Both the position numbers and the translations under genes were made by a program. Positions 7,783 through 15,756 of a stretch of DNA of 42,586 nt are shown piece by piece. Position 1 is the first letter of the stretch, and each line of letters starts with the position of its first letter. Where the stretch lies: positions 1-42,586 of the forward strand of contig JAEZCJ010000040.1 of assembly GCA_023433615.1 (NCBI GenBank), in the 5' to 3' direction. The notes below the pieces were generated by a model that made no database searches, was not told the DNA's origin, and was given only the letters and a program-made list of their open reading frames with translations. The DNA is from Bacillota bacterium (lineage in GTDB: Bacteria; Bacillota; Bacilli; Paenibacillales; Paenibacillaceae).

Positions 7783-10494
7783 ATGCTGCAGATTGCATTC
7801 GGGCTGCTCGCGCTCGCCATCACCGGCTATTTTCTGCTGCTCGGGCTTCGTTATCCGCATCTGAGGCGCATGGCTTGGCGGAATGTATGGGCGCATAAGC
7901 AGAGCGCCGCGCTAACGATTCTGGGACTGACAGTCAGTACCTCGCTGATTGCGATCACGTTGATCGAGAGCCAATCGATGAACAGCGGCGTGGATTCGCA
8001 TATCAAAACCCATTACGGCAAGATTGCCTATGACTTGCATGCAGCCGGCCAATATAGGTTAGCTACCTCGTATCTAGACGAAGCGTCGCTGCGAGCGATC
8101 AATCAAGGCCTGACCGACGCTGCATTGCCCGTCGTTGCCTATACGCCGACCGTATTGCGCAAGAACGATCGGGACAGGATCGAGATTATCGAGCCGCGGG
8201 TTCATACGATTGGTTTGCGTATGGAAGATGCGATCCGATTCGACCCTAAGCTAAGCCAACTATTCACAGACGCGCTGCAGCCGGACGAAGCGATATTGTC
8301 GGAACGCGCCGCATCCGCGCTTGACGTTCGAGCAGGGGACGAAATCTACGTGCTCGATACCGATAACGTCGAACATCGCATGACGGTGAGCCGAGTTGCG
8401 AAGGAGCAGGGTTTGACGGGATACCCCGGCTCGATGCAGGCGGAATCGACGATCCTTGTCTCGCTGGAGACAGGCAGGACATTAATGGGAATTCGCGAGC
8501 CGGTCTACACGAATCTGCTGCTCTCGCAGGAGCCGCCGTCGGGTTGGCACGCCGTACCTGTCCGCGAGCAAGCCGAGGACTCGCTAAGAGACGCAACCAA
8601 TATGCTAACCGTTATTTTCAGCGTAACGAGCCTCAACGCCGTCATCATCGGACTCGTCCTGATTACGAACATATTCAAATTCATCGCTGAAGAGCGCCGA
8701 CAAGAGATGGGCATTCTGCGAGCCGTGGGGCTGGGCAGAGTCGAGTTACGAAGGCTGCTCACGATGGAAGGGCTGCTGTTCGGCGCCATATCCGGCCTGT
8801 CGGGCGTGCTGCTCGGATGGTTGATTACCTACGGCTTGATGCTGTTTATGAGCTTGACGTTGCGGAGCGCTTTTCCTTTGTCTAAGGCGATGTTCGAGCT
8901 GAGATTCAATTTTACAGCAACGCTGACTAGCTATGCGATCGGCTTGCTCATCGTCTATATCTGCGTGATGCTGATCGCGAGGTCGGCCGCGAAGGTATCG
9001 ATCATTGATGCGCTGCAGACTCGGCCGGACGATAAGGATCACGGCAGCCGCCGGCGTTCGATGCTGCTGCTATGGCTGTCGATCATCGCGGGCGTTGTGA
9101 TCGTCTCGTTCGTGGCGGGTACGGCCGTGACGGACATACGCGAACAATGGATCACGGATGATCGGATGCCGCTTGTTTTCCTGGCTGCATTCTTATCGAT
9201 CCCCATGCTTATTCTGATCGCCGTTCAATGGCTGCCGATCATGGCCGGCGGCATCTTGCGACTATTTCGCCGGTCGGCGTCCATGACGCTTGTCCTCCGC
9301 CTTGCCTTGCGCAGCATGACCGTCAATCGGTTCCGGACAGGGTTGATACTCATGATGTTTGCAGCGATTTCCTGCTTCGTGAGCCTGCCTGTTATATACA
9401 ATCACGCGATGGAAGTATCGATGAATCAGCAGAATCCGCTGCGCTTGACGGGAGGGCATGAGCTTGTCGCGCGCGATCAGCGGACCCTGTACACGGAGCG
9501 TATCATGGAACAGATCCGCGAGCTTCCTCGGGAAGAGACGCCTGATCTAGAAGCGTTCAGACTATCAGCCGTCCATCAGCTCACGTGGAAGGAATCGCAG
9601 GGCGAGTGGGGAACCTTCTTCTTCAAGGTCAACGGAATCGACGGCAGCTTCGCCGCGTCGAACGAGATTCCGCTTACGCGAAGGGACAGCCGTTTCGCGA
9701 GCGACCGTGCGGCATGGGAAGAGCTCGCTCGCAATCAGGACGCCGTCATTCTGTCGGAGGACGCGCTGATGCAGCTCTACGGGAGGCCGTACAAAATCGG
9801 CGACGCGTTCACGGTACAAGTCGGCGGTCAAAGCGTAGAGAAGCGGATTATCGCAATCGCGGGCCTGGTCGGCTATCATCCCGAATCCTACGGGATCTGG
9901 ATCAATCAGGCTTCGCTCCCGGCGCTTGCCAAGGATCCGGATGAAGTGCATACGACGGTCTTCGTCAATGTGGCCGATTCAGCCGATCGCACGACAGCGC
10001 AACAGATCGAGAAGGCGCTGACGTTGATGAATATGAATCCGGTCACCGATATCGTCGAATCGGAATCGGGCTGGTATCGCTTGATGATCTTCATCATCGG
10101 GCTGATGCAGCGCTTCAACCAAGCCGCGCTGGGTATCGGCATGATCGGCCTGGTCGTCGTCATGTACAGGCTCGTTAGGCAGCGCAGGCAACAGCTCGGC
10201 TTGCTCCGCGCTATTGGAGTACCGCCAAGGACGATCATGCGGAGCATTCTGCTCGAAGGCGTCGGCATCGGCGTCATCGGCATCACGCTTGGTTTCGTTG
10301 CGGGAAGTTACATGAGCTTCGTCATCTTTGATACGTTAATGGGAACCGATCTGGGCATACAGATGAAGCTGCCATTCGGCGAGATCGGCGCGAATTTGCT
10401 GCTCGCGATAGCTGCCTGCATCCTAACCGCTTACATTCCGTCACGGAAGGTGCTGCGCGTCTCGCCAATCGAAGCGGCGCGTTATTCGGGATAA
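7783..10494 (+). CDS. Large FtsX-family ABC permease with two FtsX modules
   Basis: 903 residues from ATG 7783 (ribosome site GAGAGGGG). An extra helix (~3-24) precedes a first MacB/FtsX module: one helix (~40-62), an outside domain of ~210 residues, then three helices with the FtsX motif 'EERRQEMGILRAVGLGR'. Two central helices lead to a second module with its own outside domain and three final helices containing 'RRQQLGLLRAIGVPPR'. The protein ends with 'YIPSRKVLRVSPIEAARY', the usual FtsX terminus. Both half-transporters are thus fused in one chain. With the kinase/regulator pair upstream it probably forms a regulated exporter or extractor of a lipid, peptide or antibiotic at the membrane; the substrate is unknown. 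Confidence 0.93.
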   Translation: MLQIAFGLLALAITGYFLLLGLRYPHLRRMAWRNVWAHKQSAALTILGLTVSTSLIAITLIESQSMNSGVDSHIKTHYGKIAYDLHAAGQYRLATSYLDEASLRAINQGLTDAALPVVAYTPTVLRKNDRDRIEIIEPRVHTIGLRMEDAIRFDPKLSQLFTDALQPDEAILSERAASALDVRAGDEIYVLDTDNVEHRMTVSRVAKEQGLTGYPGSMQAESTILVSLETGRTLMGIREPVYTNLLLSQEPPSGWHAVPVREQAEDSLRDATNMLTVIFSVTSLNAVIIGLVLITNIFKFIAEERRQEMGILRAVGLGRVELRRLLTMEGLLFGAISGLSGVLLGWLITYGLMLFMSLTLRSAFPLSKAMFELRFNFTATLTSYAIGLLIVYICVMLIARSAAKVSIIDALQTRPDDKDHGSRRRSMLLLWLSIIAGVVIVSFVAGTAVTDIREQWITDDRMPLVFLAAFLSIPMLILIAVQWLPIMAGGILRLFRRSASMTLVLRLALRSMTVNRFRTGLILMMFAAISCFVSLPVIYNHAMEVSMNQQNPLRLTGGHELVARDQRTLYTERIMEQIRELPREETPDLEAFRLSAVHQLTWKESQGEWGTFFFKVNGIDGSFAASNEIPLTRRDSRFASDRAAWEELARNQDAVILSEDALMQLYGRPYKIGDAFTVQVGGQSVEKRIIAIAGLVGYHPESYGIWINQASLPALAKDPDEVHTTVFVNVADSADRTTAQQIEKALTLMNMNPVTDIVESESGWYRLMIFIIGLMQRFNQAALGIGMIGLVVVMYRLVRQRRQQLGLLRAIGVPPRTIMRSILLEGVGIGVIGITLGFVAGSYMSFVIFDTLMGTDLGIQMKLPFGEIGANLLLAIAACILTAYIPSRKVLRVSPIEAARYSG

Positions 10495-10502
10495 CGTTCG
10501 AC

Positions 10503-10530
10503 AAAAGCTGCCGTAGCGGGCAGCTTTTTT
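10503..10530 (+). terminator. Intrinsic terminator after the ABC permease gene
   Basis: AAAAGCTGCC (10503-10512) and GGCAGCTTTT (10519-10528) form a stem with a 6-base loop, followed by T's. It starts 8 bases after the permease stop and closes the two-component/ABC operon. Confidence 0.85.
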
Positions 10531-10575
10531 GTCGATAATTTTCAAGAAACCGGTATTTAGGATTCGTTATCGACA
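10530..10575. promoter_or_regulatory. 9-bp inverted repeat TGTCGATAA/TTATCGACA before pilZ
   Basis: TGTCGATAA (10530-10538) and TTATCGACA (10567-10575) are exact inverted copies. A third related copy, ATTATCGAT, follows at 10597-10605. The second arm overlaps the probable -35 element of the pilZ promoter, so a repressor could act here. The left arm abuts the upstream terminator T-run. Confidence 0.45.
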
Positions 10576-10598
10576 AAACGCTCCATTACACGTATCAT
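10570..10598 (+). promoter_or_regulatory. Probable sigma-A promoter for the PilZ gene
   Basis: TCGACA (10570-10575), a 17-base spacer and TATCAT (10593-10598) give 5/6 matches at both -35 and -10. The predicted start of transcription is near 10605, about 110 bases before the PilZ start. Confidence 0.5.
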
Positions 10599-10618
10599 TA
10601 TCGATAGGAGTGGTTACA

Positions 10619-10738
10619 ATGGCCTACTACTCTATACCCACATCCTTGGAGGGGAGTAACCGGTTCTGCAAATCTATCAACCTTGATCTAGTCCATTCTG
10701 TCGCTAATGGGGGATATGATGTCGCAACTTATTCGTGA
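10619..10738 (+). CDS. Possible 39-residue leader ORF overlapping pilZ
   Basis: ATG 10619 has AGGAG at 10606-10610 with ideal 8-base spacing. The frame runs 39 codons and stops at 10736-10738, 20 bases inside the PilZ gene and past its ribosome site (GGGGGA, 10709-10714). Ribosomes translating it would cross the pilZ start region, so coupling is possible. Against it: the predicted transcription start (~10605) leaves almost no leader before its ribosome site, and the peptide has no recognisable feature. Confidence 0.3.
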   Translation: MAYYSIPTSLEGSNRFCKSINLDLVHSVANGGYDVATYS

Positions 10739-11423
10739 TGATGACAATCGCAAGTTGAGATCCTCGGATCTAGTCGGATGCAGGATCGTGCTTGAGCTGC
10801 TGCAAGACCACCACATTAATACCGGTATCGTGAATTTCATCCAGGGGGATCTTATCGAGATCGACATTGAGGCATCGAAGATTGACTCTTATAAGCTGGG
10901 CAGTCTCGTGAAATGCGCATTGTATACGGGGATGGGCATTAAAGTGTTCCATACGTCGATCGTTGCCAAGACGGCGACGGCGCTCATGGTGCTGAATCAC
11001 CCGGTTATCCTCGAGATGCTTCACGAGAAGCGGGAATATTACCGCGTAGAAGTGAATGAGAAGGGCGTTATAAGATCCGTTCGGGGAGCGGCTAAACAAG
11101 CGATGCCGCTGGCGAATCCGCTCGAATTCCGGATTGCCGATATCAGCCAAGGCGGAATCAAATTTCAGCTTGAAGAAGAGTCAGGCAGCAAGATTGCGGA
11201 GGAGGACCTGATCGATACGCAGATCGATATCGCCAATTCCGTCGAGTGCACCATTCAGATCACGCGGAAAGAAGTGGTCGGCGGCCCCGAAGGATTCGTG
11301 AGCCTGGGCGCGAAGTTCGTCAATCTTCCGGATACGTACCTCAACAGCCTGCGCGCTTACATTCTGAAGAAACAGATCGAGTATCGCGAGCTGTTCCGCT
11401 CGAAGCAAGCGCGCATGCTCTGA
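10719..11423 (+). CDS. PilZ-domain c-di-GMP receptor (YcgR/YpfB-like)
   Basis: 234 residues if started at ATG 10719 (GGGGGA four bases upstream); ATG 10716 and 10707 are alternatives. The N-terminal ~95 residues resemble the YcgR-N beta domain. The C-terminal PilZ domain carries the diagnostic c-di-GMP motifs RxxxR (R105 and R109 in 'KREYYRVEV') and DxSxxG (D141, S143, 'DISQGG'). Such proteins bind c-di-GMP and act on motility, exopolysaccharide or other outputs. No motility gene is nearby; a diguanylate cyclase is encoded at 39985-41133. The stop lies 6 bases from the stop of the convergent XRE gene. Confidence 0.88.
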   Translation: MSQLIRDDDNRKLRSSDLVGCRIVLELLQDHHINTGIVNFIQGDLIEIDIEASKIDSYKLGSLVKCALYTGMGIKVFHTSIVAKTATALMVLNHPVILEMLHEKREYYRVEVNEKGVIRSVRGAAKQAMPLANPLEFRIADISQGGIKFQLEEESGSKIAEEDLIDTQIDIANSVECTIQITRKEVVGGPEGFVSLGAKFVNLPDTYLNSLRAYILKKQIEYRELFRSKQARML

Positions 11424-11429
11424 CAATTT

Positions 11430-12302
11430 CTATCCCATATACCGAAGCGCAAGCCGATCCAGCGTCGTCTTAGGCAAGAACGGGGCAAGTGCGGCAAGCT
11501 GCCCAGGCGGAACGTCGGTTTCCAATTGTTCGACCAGCCGAATCAGCTCGCTCTGTTCCAGGAATGGAGCGAGACTCGTAAGAATGGATGAATCGAATGC
11601 ATGAATCGCACAGTCCCGGACCAGAGCGGTTAAGGCAGTCGGTTCCAAGAATGGTGCTAGACTGACAAGATGATGCGGCAGACTGTCTTCTGCTCCTTCC
11701 GACGCTCTTCTAGCGGCCAGCGTGCTTAGCGTCGTCTTGTTGAGGAACGGTGCGAGCGACGACAGGTTACGCAAGTTGATGCTGCCGTCGACTCGGGTGA
11801 CCATTGCCTCCAGCGTCTCTTGGGAGACGAAGGGTGCGAGGCTGATCAGATGCTCGATCGATGCAGCAGGCTTGTCCATTCCTGTCGAGGGGCTTTCAGC
11901 TTCGACGGTCCTGCTGCTTCGATCTTCCGCATCCGCTTCATCAACAGCCGAATCTTCCGCATCGACCTCATCAGCAGCAACTACCTCATCAACTGTATCT
12001 TCCTCAGCGGCAGCATCCTCCGGATCGACAGCAGCGACAGAATCAACCTTAACCGCGTCGGCTGCTTGAACTGCATCGACTCCATTAGCCTTATCAGCCT
12101 CGCCCGTCAGCAGCGCATCGATCGTCACTTCGAACACTCTCGACAGCTGCGGGAGAATCGAGATATCGGGCAGCGACTCGCCTCGCTCCCATTTGGAGAT
12201 CGCTTGATGGCTCACATTCAGCATCTGAGCAAGCTCGAGCTGCGTGAGATTGCGATTCTTCCTCTTATTCGATATAAAAGCGCCTACTATCCTTGGATCC
12301 AT
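11430..12302 (-). CDS. XRE-family regulator with five C-terminal SLAPF repeats
   Basis: 290 residues; ribosome site AGGAGG nine bases before the ATG. Residues 4-67 are an XRE/HTH_3 DNA-binding domain ('LTQLELAQMLNVSHQAISKWERGESLPD'-type). Residues ~68-145 are an acidic, Ala/Asp/Glu/Val-rich linker. The C-terminal half holds five copies of a ~30-residue unit with core L-x-[SA]-LAPF at 152, 180, 212, 241 and 269, each followed by a short helix ending in 'L..LV' or similar. The repeats could form a small helical array for protein binding or self-assembly. I do not recognise a named function. The target is unknown; inverted CCAA/TTGG motifs upstream (12330-12434) may be its own operator. Confidence 0.8.
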   Translation of the reverse strand: MDPRIVGAFISNKRKNRNLTQLELAQMLNVSHQAISKWERGESLPDISILPQLSRVFEVTIDALLTGEADKANGVDAVQAADAVKVDSVAAVDPEDAAAEEDTVDEVVAADEVDAEDSAVDEADAEDRSSRTVEAESPSTGMDKPAASIEHLISLAPFVSQETLEAMVTRVDGSINLRNLSSLAPFLNKTTLSTLAARRASEGAEDSLPHHLVSLAPFLEPTALTALVRDCAIHAFDSSILTSLAPFLEQSELIRLVEQLETDVPPGQLAALAPFLPKTTLDRLALRYMG

Positions 12303-12919
12303 GCTCTGGATTCCTCCTAGCCATTGGTAGTTCCAACCGCGCGATTGGCTGTTACCAACGTAGCATAGGACCGCTGATAATCCAATCAGTTGTCAGTTGA
12401 ATATCATGCACGGCCATTTTGCAACCAACGGTTGAATCGCTGCATACGCATATGAGATTGCGGGCAGGCGGACGCTCGAGAAGAGCAGGTAGAGAAGATA
12501 GCGAGCAGCCAGCGAGGCGAAAATGCAGCTTGAATCAGAAGTAAGGTATAATAGTACGACTAATTATATTATATATTTGGTTCTGACTTGAATAAGGTAA
12601 TAAAGTACATTTATTTCCGCAATACAATCAGAGACGCTTATTTCGATTGGAAATAGTGGTAATCTATTACACTAATTAGATAAAAGGGGGAAGCGCACCG
12701 AAATAGTGGTAGGAAACGCAGCAATGTTCACGGTATCGCGTCACTGACGCACAGCTACACCGGCCCACTGACAGACAGACCTATTCAGAGACAGACCCAC
12801 CGAAGTAAAAGAGGTCGCAGCAGCGAGATTTTCAAGCGAATCGATTAGGTATAATGCGACCCCTCGCAAACGAGATACCGAACAGGTTAAATGCAGGCGT
12901 CCTGCAGAAGAACTGCATC
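12303..12919. other. Gene-free region between the XRE gene and the gntR-uxu operon
   Basis: No credible coding sequence was found here. The first ~130 bp serve as the upstream region of the minus-strand XRE gene and hold several CCAA/TTGG inverted motifs, for example CAACC-AAC-GGTTG near 12422-12434. From ~12540 the DNA turns AT-rich, with a TATAAT box at about 12547 but no good -35. A second TATAAT lies at about 12850. The stretch also holds the 12-bp direct repeat and the 15-bp match to the 16.3-kb hairpin repeat listed separately. It could contain a small RNA, but nothing shows one. Confidence 0.5.
12650..12711. repeat. 12-bp direct repeat, copies 50 bp apart
   Basis: GAAATAGTGGTA occurs at 12650-12661 and again at 12700-12711. 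The second copy runs into GTAGGAAACGCAGCA (12709-12723), which is the exact reverse complement of 16362-16376 in the hairpin repeat downstream of the lipoprotein gene. Confidence 0.6.
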
Positions 12920-12949
12920 TTGACTTGTATACAAGAATACAAGTACAGT
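12920..12949 (+). promoter_or_regulatory. gntR-uxuAB promoter with embedded GntR operator
   Basis: TTGACT (12920-12925), an 18-base spacer and TACAGT (12944-12949) form a plausible sigma-A promoter. The spacer holds the perfect palindrome CTTGTATACAAG (12924-12935), plus a repeated ATACAAG half-site. GTATAC-centred palindromes are the usual targets of FCD-type GntR regulators (FadR, UxuR/ExuR group). The first gene of the operon is exactly such a regulator, so the operon is very probably autorepressed and induced by a hexuronate intermediate. Confidence 0.7.
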
Positions 12950-13000
12950 AGGCGTATAGCAGTCTGCTTCAACCATTCTGCATTAACGGAGGTGATTCCC

Positions 13001-13702
13001 GTGTCCCGACTCTCTCCCCTGCAGGGGAATGCGCGAAGATCGCTGGGCGATCAGATCTATGAATCGATTCGCGAAGCGATTGTATCGCTTCGCATGGAGC
13101 CGGGTACGCTGGTGTACGAGAATGAGCTGGCAGAGTCTCTCGGCGTGAGCCGAACGCCGGTCCGGGATGCGATCCGGCTGCTTGTCAGCGAGCAGTTGCT
13201 CGAGGTGCTGCCGCAACGGGGCACGCGCATCGCGTTCATCTCCGAGCGCAAGGTCAGCGAAGCGCGGTTCATTCGCGAGCACTTGGAGCTCGGCGCATTC
13301 CGGCTGGTCGCCAAGCAATGGAAGAAGCAGGACCGCACCCGCGAAGTCGAAGCGATCCGCAAGCTCTTCCAGGATCAGCGCGTGGCAGCCGACGGCGGGG
13401 ATATTGCGTCGTTCCTGCAGCTGGACGAGGCGTTCCATCGCACCGTCATGGAGATGACCGGCAACGAGACGCTGCTGCAGGTCATCGGCCACATGCGAGC
13501 GCATCTCAATCGGTTGCGGTTCTTGGCCATCAGGGAATACCGCACGATGGGGCGCGTCATGGAGGAACACGAGCAATTGCTGGCCGCCTTGCAAGATGGC
13601 GATGAACCGAGGACGGCCATGCTGCTCGAGCAGCACATCGGCAAGCTGGACCATGAGCTGCCCGAACTGCGGCGTGCCCATGCGGCATACTTCAAGGACT
13701 AA
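13001..13702 (+). CDS. GntR-family (FCD domain) regulator of the uxu operon
   Basis: 233 residues from GTG 13001, which has a near-perfect ribosome site (GGAGGTGAT). An in-frame ATG at 12854 exists, but it lies upstream of the predicted promoter and would add a meaningless leader. The N-terminal winged helix shows 'LGDQIYESIREAIVSLRMEPGT', 'ENELAESLGVSRTPVRDAIRLL' and 'VLPQRGTRIAFIS'. The C-terminal all-helical FCD domain shows 'FIREHLELGAFRL', 'LDEAFHRTVMEMTGNETLLQVI' and 'EEHEQLLAALQDGD', where Asp/His residues usually hold a metal and ligand. It lies directly upstream of uxuA, so it is most likely a uronate-responsive repressor of the operon. Confidence 0.92.
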   Translation: MSRLSPLQGNARRSLGDQIYESIREAIVSLRMEPGTLVYENELAESLGVSRTPVRDAIRLLVSEQLLEVLPQRGTRIAFISERKVSEARFIREHLELGAFRLVAKQWKKQDRTREVEAIRKLFQDQRVAADGGDIASFLQLDEAFHRTVMEMTGNETLLQVIGHMRAHLNRLRFLAIREYRTMGRVMEEHEQLLAALQDGDEPRTAMLLEQHIGKLDHELPELRRAHAAYFKD

Positions 13703-13736
13703 GACGAATCTTATATCAAGGAAGGTGACGATCGAC

Positions 13737-14816
13737 ATGCGGATGGTTTTCAGATGGTATGGAGAAGGCAACGACACGATTACGCTGCAGCAGATCAAGC
13801 AGATTCCGGGCGTGGAAGGGATCGTATGGGCGCTGCATGACGTGCCTGCAGGCGAAGAATGGCCGATGGATAAGATCATGGCGTACAAGAAGCTGTCCGA
13901 CGAGAGCGGGCTGCATTTGGACGTCGTCGAGAGCGTTAACGTGCACGAGGACATCAAGCTGGGCCTGCCGTCGCGCGACCTGTATATCGACAACTATAAG
14001 AAGACGATCAGGAAGCTGGCGACCGTCGGCGTCAAGACGATCTGTTACAACTTCATGCCGGTCTTCGACTGGGCGCGCACGGATCTCTACAAGGAGATGG
14101 AAGACGGCTCGACCGCGCTCTTCTTCGAGAAGGCTTTGATCGATCAAATGGACCCGATGGAGCTCGTGCGCAAGATTGCGTCGAATCCCGAGCTGACGAT
14201 GCCGGGCTGGGAGCCGGAGCGCCTCGAGCGATTGTCGCAGCTATTCGAGGCGTATAAGGACCTGACCGAGGAACATCTGTGGGACAATCTCCGTTATTTC
14301 CTCGAAGAAGTCGTGCCGGTTGCGGAAGAGAACGGCATCCGCATGGCGATCCATCCGGACGATCCGCCATGGTCGATCTTCGGTTTGCCGCGCATCGTGA
14401 CGAGTCAAGCCAACATTCGCCGCATCCTGCAGCTGGTCGACAGCCCCGCGAACGGCGTAACCTTGTGCAGCGGCTCGCTCGGCGCGAATCCGGCGAACGA
14501 CATTCCGGCGATGGTGCGAGAATTCGCGGATCGCATTCCGTTCGCGCACATCCGCAACGTGCGCCGTTACGACAACGGCGACTTCATCGAGACGTCCCAC
14601 CGGACGCAGGACGGCTCGGTCGACATTACCGGCATCGTGAAGGCGTACCACGACGCAGGCTTCCAAGGCTATGCCCGTCCCGATCATGGCCGGCATATCT
14701 GGGATGAGCAGTGCCGTCCCGGCTACGGTCTCTACGACAGAGGGCTGGGCATCATGTACTTATGGGGACTATGGGACGCGTTCGATCGCCAAGCGAAGGG
14801 AGCTGCCAACCAATGA
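13737..14816 (+). CDS. uxuA: Mannonate dehydratase UxuA
   Basis: 359 residues from ATG 13737, preceded by AAGGAAGGTG. It is strongly UxuA-like: 'MVFRWYGEGNDTITLQQIKQIPG' at the start, 'CYNFMPVFDWARTDL', 'MAIHPDDPPWSIFGLPRIV', 'LCSGSLGANPANDI', 'HIRNV' and 'RPDHGRHIW'. The enzyme removes water from D-mannonate to give 2-keto-3-deoxygluconate in the cytosol, the Mn/Fe-dependent step of glucuronate breakdown. The TIM-barrel metal ligands (His and Cys in the quoted motifs) are present. The stop overlaps the next start (ATGA), coupling it to the SDR gene. Confidence 0.96.
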   Translation: MRMVFRWYGEGNDTITLQQIKQIPGVEGIVWALHDVPAGEEWPMDKIMAYKKLSDESGLHLDVVESVNVHEDIKLGLPSRDLYIDNYKKTIRKLATVGVKTICYNFMPVFDWARTDLYKEMEDGSTALFFEKALIDQMDPMELVRKIASNPELTMPGWEPERLERLSQLFEAYKDLTEEHLWDNLRYFLEEVVPVAEENGIRMAIHPDDPPWSIFGLPRIVTSQANIRRILQLVDSPANGVTLCSGSLGANPANDIPAMVREFADRIPFAHIRNVRRYDNGDFIETSHRTQDGSVDITGIVKAYHDAGFQGYARPDHGRHIWDEQCRPGYGLYDRGLGIMYLWGLWDAFDRQAKGAANQ

Positions 14817-15664
14817 GTTATCCCATTCACGATAACCTTAGCGGCAAAATAGCGGTCATTACCGGCGGCAGCGGCGTCTTGTGCGCGGCGATGGCGAAGG
14901 AGCTGGGACGCCACGGGGTAAAGGTCGCAATTCTGAACCGGACGGCAGAGAAGGGCGAGCAGGTGGCGGAGGATATTCGCCAAGCAGGGGGTCAAGCGAT
15001 CGCCGTCGCCTGCGATGTGCTGGACGCGGAGAGCGTAAAGCGTGCGGAGGCGGCCGTGACGGAGGCGTTCGGTACCTGCGACATTCTGATTAACGGCGCG
15101 GGAGGCAATCATCCGAAGGGAACGACGACGAACGAGACGTTCCGGCCCGAGGATCTGAACCAGGAAGGCGTCGCAACGTTCTTCGATCTTGAAGTGGCGG
15201 GCTTCAGCTATGTATTCGACCTGAACTTCATCGGCACGCTGATTCCGACGCAGATCTTTGCCAAGGGCATGGTAGGCAAGCCGGGAGCGACGGTCATCAA
15301 CATGTCTTCGATGAGCGCGCCGAGCCCGATGACGAAGGTGCCGGCCTACAGCGCCGCCAAAGCCGCCATCGACAATTTCACGCAATGGCTCGCCGTGCAC
15401 ATGGCGGACAGCGGCATACGCGTGAACGCGATCGCGCCGGGCTTCTTCCTGACCGACCAGAATCGCCGCTTGTTGACGAACGAAGACGGTTCGCTTACCG
15501 CGCGTGCGGGCAAAATCATGACGCATACGCCGATGCGCCGCTTCGGAGAGCCGAGCGATCTGCTCGGCACGCTGATCTGGCTTGCGGACGACAGCATGTC
15601 CGGCTTCGTCACGGGCATTACGGTGCCGGTAGACGGCGGCTTCATGGCTTACTCCGGCGTCTAA
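14813..15664 (+). CDS. uxuB: SDR-family D-mannonate oxidoreductase (fructuronate reductase)
   Basis: 283 residues; ATG overlaps the uxuA stop by 4 bases. It is a classical short-chain dehydrogenase: nucleotide-binding 'ITGGSGVLCAAMAKEL' (residues ~15-30), 'CDVLDAESV', 'NGAGGNHP', catalytic Ser in 'INMSSMSAPSP', catalytic 'YSAAK' and the C-terminal 'VPVDGGF'. Bacillales uxu operons use this SDR type (YjmF/UxuB) to interconvert D-fructuronate and D-mannonate. The glycine-rich loop has Cys where Gly is usual (GVLC rather than GVLG). The gene symbol follows operon context; the exact substrate is inferred. Confidence 0.88.
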   Translation: MSYPIHDNLSGKIAVITGGSGVLCAAMAKELGRHGVKVAILNRTAEKGEQVAEDIRQAGGQAIAVACDVLDAESVKRAEAAVTEAFGTCDILINGAGGNHPKGTTTNETFRPEDLNQEGVATFFDLEVAGFSYVFDLNFIGTLIPTQIFAKGMVGKPGATVINMSSMSAPSPMTKVPAYSAAKAAIDNFTQWLAVHMADSGIRVNAIAPGFFLTDQNRRLLTNEDGSLTARAGKIMTHTPMRRFGEPSDLLGTLIWLADDSMSGFVTGITVPVDGGFMAYSGV

Positions 15665-15756
15665 TCGAAGCGACTGCCCCTGAGGCATTTGAAACCATCG
15701 GCGATCTATGCAAGTATATAGAATAGCCGAATTGCTTAGGGGGTTGGTCGATAGAC

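Noticed and set aside
12854..13000. N-terminal extension of the GntR regulator from ATG 12854
   Set aside because: It would start upstream of the predicted promoter, lacks a ribosome site and adds no family-like sequence; GTG 13001 has a near-perfect GGAGGTGAT.
14732..15688. 318-codon minus-strand frame opposite the uxuB SDR gene
   Set aside because: Antisense to a gene with clear SDR motifs; no ribosome site and an Arg/His-rich composition typical of a shadow frame.
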